Assembly: GCA_001953115.1 (NCBI GenBank)
Contig: LSSL01002735.1
Span: 1 to 25,734 of the forward strand
Length of the DNA: 25,734 nt
Origin: Smittium mucronatum
Lineage: Eukaryota; Kickxellomycota; Harpellomycetes; Harpellales; Legeriomycetaceae
Direction of reading: 5' to 3'
In this document: piece by piece, positions 22,795 to 25,734 of the stretch
How positions within the stretch are numbered: position 1 is the first letter of the stretch
Layout of the letters: each line of letters starts with the position of its first letter
Position numbers and translations under genes: made by a program
The notes under the pieces: generated by a model
What the model saw: the letters and a program-made list of their open reading frames with translations, nothing else
Told to the model about the DNA's origin: nothing
The model's database searches: none

Positions 22795-25322
22795 TCAAAA
22801 TTTTAGTTTGGATTCACTACCTACAATTAAAAAAATATAATTATTTAGAAAATAGCTCGTTTAATTGATTTTAACTTTTTCAGTAGATAATTTGGTAAAT
22901 AAATCCATTTTTTATTGCTAATTAAGCTCAATCATTCATTAAGTTAAGAGTTTTTTAATACAATTTTCTGTAATCAAGTTTTTTCTGGATTTTAGGCATA
23001 ATTTTTTTATTTTTTTGCACTCCCAAATCAATTTTAGACTTATTTAACAGTTTTAAAGCTTATTGATTTCTTTTTCTTGTTCTCCGAGACCAATGAAATG
23101 GATTAATTTACCTAATCATTTAGATCCACCAATTATCATATAAATTATTCTTTGGAACATTGATTATGTTCTATTCTATTGGAGAAAAACATATTTTAAT
23201 AGTAATTTTAAGTTAGTTTTCCCTTAACCAATTCAATTTTTTTAACAAAATTTTTTTAGTGGCGGTCTAATAGTGGATGCTAAGTAAAATTCATCAGAAA
23301 TGAGAAAATTATCAGAAATATCAATGTATTCTTTTTAGTTATTTGTTTTTTCCAGAAAAGATTCAGGAAAAATATATTTGGTCAACCATATTAACCATAA
23401 AATCCTTATATCGAAAATAAACCAATGGTTACGATAATCGTGCATGATCAAAATTCACAAAATATTTTTTTAGGAATTGTTTGATTTTGAATGTATCAAT
23501 ATCGAATTCTATTGAAAATATAATGATTCCATTTTTTTCAACTTTATTTTCGAAAAATCCCTAATTTATTCCACAGATTTCACCCACTTTATTACCAAGA
23601 ATGGTATATGTGAGTTTATTATTTTCATTATAAACTTCTTATTGCTATTTTTTATTTTGTCCCAAATATTTCCAAAAATACATATTGTGCGGCTTATATA
23701 TTCATTTAGCTCCAATATTTACGGATAGTTTACCCCAATCAAAATTCTATTACATAATCCGGAAATCTCAGCTTTGGCTTCAATTGTGATTTATAAGGAT
23801 ATTATGCATATTTATGATTTTTTGCTGGAAAATGTTTCTAGAGTAATATAATGTCTTTTTTTGACTTTTTGAGCGTGTAATCGAGCTCATATTTTATAGA
23901 TTTTATGGATTTTACGCCTTTAATGTTGAATTTCATCGCTTTTGATTTATTAACTCCTAATAGATATCTATTATCTCCTGATTTTTTTTATCCCATGATT
24001 TTTTATTAATCTAATATCAAATCTTAGCCCCCAAGGATTTCTGAAACTGAGATAAATATGATTTTCTGATACTCAACTTGGAAAAATTAGATGGATAGGC
24101 TTCATTTACATAGTTCCCATTTTTTTTTATAAAAAAAGCTTCAAAGTCAATTGATTTTAGGTTATTTTGGCATGAAAATTGATCTTTTTTCATTTTCTGA
24201 ACTCGGTTATAAGACATTAAAGAACAATGTTTTATTGATAATTTTGTATTTTCAAGTTTTGTAATTTTTTCTCTCGAAATTATCAGATTTCTATTTGAAA
24301 TTTACTATTTTTTTGATGATATAGAAGTCTTATTCCATTTTATGCGACCCAGATAGCTTGAAGAGCCTTTTTTTTATTGTTCAAAAAAGATAATTTTTGC
24401 CTCAATGAATTGATCGATTTTTATTTATCTATTTCTGGGGCTTCTTTTCATTTCAATATATTTTTTGCTTATATGTTCATATTCGATTATATAGCAACAG
24501 CCACTTATCCCCAGTTATTTTTAGATTTTTTTATGATTGGAATCTTGTACTGAGAAGTCGAAATCCGACAATTAAGATGAATTATTATAAAAAAATTAAC
24601 CTTGGATTTTATAATAGTCATATATATGATGAAATTTGGCTACACGAACAACATTTAATCTGTAAGTTATTTTATTTTTTCACTTTCCCATTTAAATCAT
24701 CACATTTAATATTTCGATACATATCTCGGGATTTTTTATGGGATTTGGGAGTCATCATCCACTTTTTTAGAACTTTTTATAGTTTAATCTTTATGCTTTT
24801 AATATCGTAGGTCAAATTTTTAATAGTTCTATTTTGGGTATTAGGGGACATTTTACAGTTCACCTGTTTTTTTTTCCATATATTTTTTCAATTTCTGACC
24901 CCTGGTTTACAAAAAAAATTTCTTGAATCAGGTTAGTAGATATTAGTATCTTATCATTTGCATTATTCAGAGTAGCCTTTTTTTTTAGTCTTAATTCTTT
25001 GATTCCAGTTTTACAGTGACCACTTAATTTGAAAAAAATTAATGCTGATTTACATAGTTGATGAAATGGGTTTATTTTACCATCATAAAGTATTAGGAAC
25101 AGCTGTATTTCTATGAATACAACATTTTTTGCAAAAAAAAATCCTGATAAATAAGATAAAAACATCCTGGTATCCTTTATAATCAATGCACATCGTCTTT
25201 TATAGTTCTGAGTAGCCCCAAAAATCCATTATCATTTTAGTAACGGATAAAATAACTATATCTCTGTATTTTGTGATGTTTATTACAGCCATCTTCTCCT
25301 TATACCCAAAATTATGATAAAA
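22795..25322. other. T-rich stretch with scattered minus-strand coding-like fragments
   Basis: The plus strand is rich in T, so the minus strand is A-rich like many coding strands of AT-rich genomes. Minus-strand frames at 25186-24860 (108 codons, with LYDGKINPFHQLCK) and 24217-24017 (66 codons, with SCQNNLKSIDFEAFF) look partly protein-like but have no start context, splice partners or known motif. They lie in the same orientation as the open frame at the right edge and may be decayed parts of one former element. Confidence 0.3.
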
Positions 25323-25733
25323 TTAGATTATCTTTCCCTCGAATATAATATATTTTTTCATTAGCTCTTCGGCATCTGCAACTGAATGGAATATAAAGTA
25401 GGTAGTACTGAATTTTAAATCCTCTTTCATGCTGAAATATAGGTCGATAAAATGTTTAGATATGGATTTTGAGGCTTCGAAAGCCCCGCACCCTTCGTCT
25501 CTAAGCTGGGACCAGCTCATCCCAATCTTTTTATCTGATCCATTAGAACAGAGTTTTTTAAGCTTTTTTTGTGGCATCCCATCTAAAAGATGTCTAATCG
25601 AGACCTCAGCATTATCAATACTATCTTTTTTACTGTATTTTTGCGGAATGTTGCTCCTAAGTGTTTTTTTAATTATGTTTCTTCTGGGGGGTGCTTTATT
25701 CTTGGTAAAGTTCTGTAAACCCCCTCGTTTAAG
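25323..25733 (-). CDS. Unidentified protein, C-terminal part, running off the right edge
   Basis: The minus strand stays open from the window edge to a TAA at 25323, 136 codons, of which the first 52 lie upstream of the first internal Met. This is the longest uninterrupted frame in the right flank. The composition is protein-like, with basic N-terminal residues (KNKAPPRRNIIKKTLR), a middle part with GMSWSQLRDEGCGAFEAS, and a C-terminus TYFIFHSVADAEELMKKY. The last segment faintly resembles the final strand and helix of an RNA-recognition fold, or an ORF1/gag-type protein, but I do not recognise the family. It could be the last exon of a real gene or the end of a transposon ORF1; the start lies outside the window. 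Confidence 0.45.
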   Translation of the reverse strand, partial: LKRGGLQNFTKNKAPPRRNIIKKTLRSNIPQKYSKKDSIDNAEVSIRHLLDGMPQKKLKKLCSNGSDKKIGMSWSQLRDEGCGAFEASKSISKHFIDLYFSMKEDLKFSTTYFIFHSVADAEELMKKYIIFEGKII

Positions 25734-25734
25734 G

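Noticed and set aside
1..25734. CRISPR arrays, bacterial operons, rRNA or tRNA genes
   Set aside because: No regularly spaced direct repeats, no Shine-Dalgarno-led gene strings and no RNA gene signatures were seen; the genes are eukaryotic with spliceosomal introns.

Overview
The window is nuclear DNA of a eukaryote, most likely a fungus of an AT-rich, intron-bearing lineage. Three protein-coding genes lie between about 11.0 and 16.6 kb. All are split by short GT..AG introns of 57 to 238 nt. The CCC1/VIT-type iron transporter occurs in fungi, plants and some protists but not in animals. The proteins look fungal, but I cannot name the species.

Layout. Positions 1-153 are a perfect heptanucleotide array. 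From there to about 7.9 kb is very AT-rich sequence with no gene I can support. About 7.98-9.47 kb carries a broken plus-strand reading frame with several landmarks of a piggyBac-like transposase. A more GC-rich but unexplained stretch follows to 11.0 kb.

The gene island holds a CCC1-like vacuolar iron/manganese transporter (plus strand, 11029-11940), a DHHC palmitoyltransferase (minus strand, 13929-12192) and eIF2 alpha (plus strand, 15267-16572). The first two converge, with 251 bp between their stop codons. The DHHC gene and eIF2 alpha diverge across a 1.34-kb spacer. That spacer carries a 407-bp inverted-repeat element whose end is 32 bp from the DHHC start codon, and a 161-bp piggyBac-type MITE flanked by TTAA. 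From about 17 kb to the right edge the DNA is AT-rich again and T-rich on the plus strand. It carries scattered coding-like relics on the minus strand. At the right edge an unidentified minus-strand frame is still open where the window ends.

The three genes are unrelated housekeeping functions: metal storage in the vacuole, protein S-acylation and translation initiation. Nothing suggests a joint pathway. I did not find a clearly new biological system. The most interesting observations are the DHHC active site split over a 21-nt and a 12-nt exon, both bounded by phase-2 introns so that skipping either keeps the frame, and the set of decayed or non-autonomous DNA transposons around the gene island.
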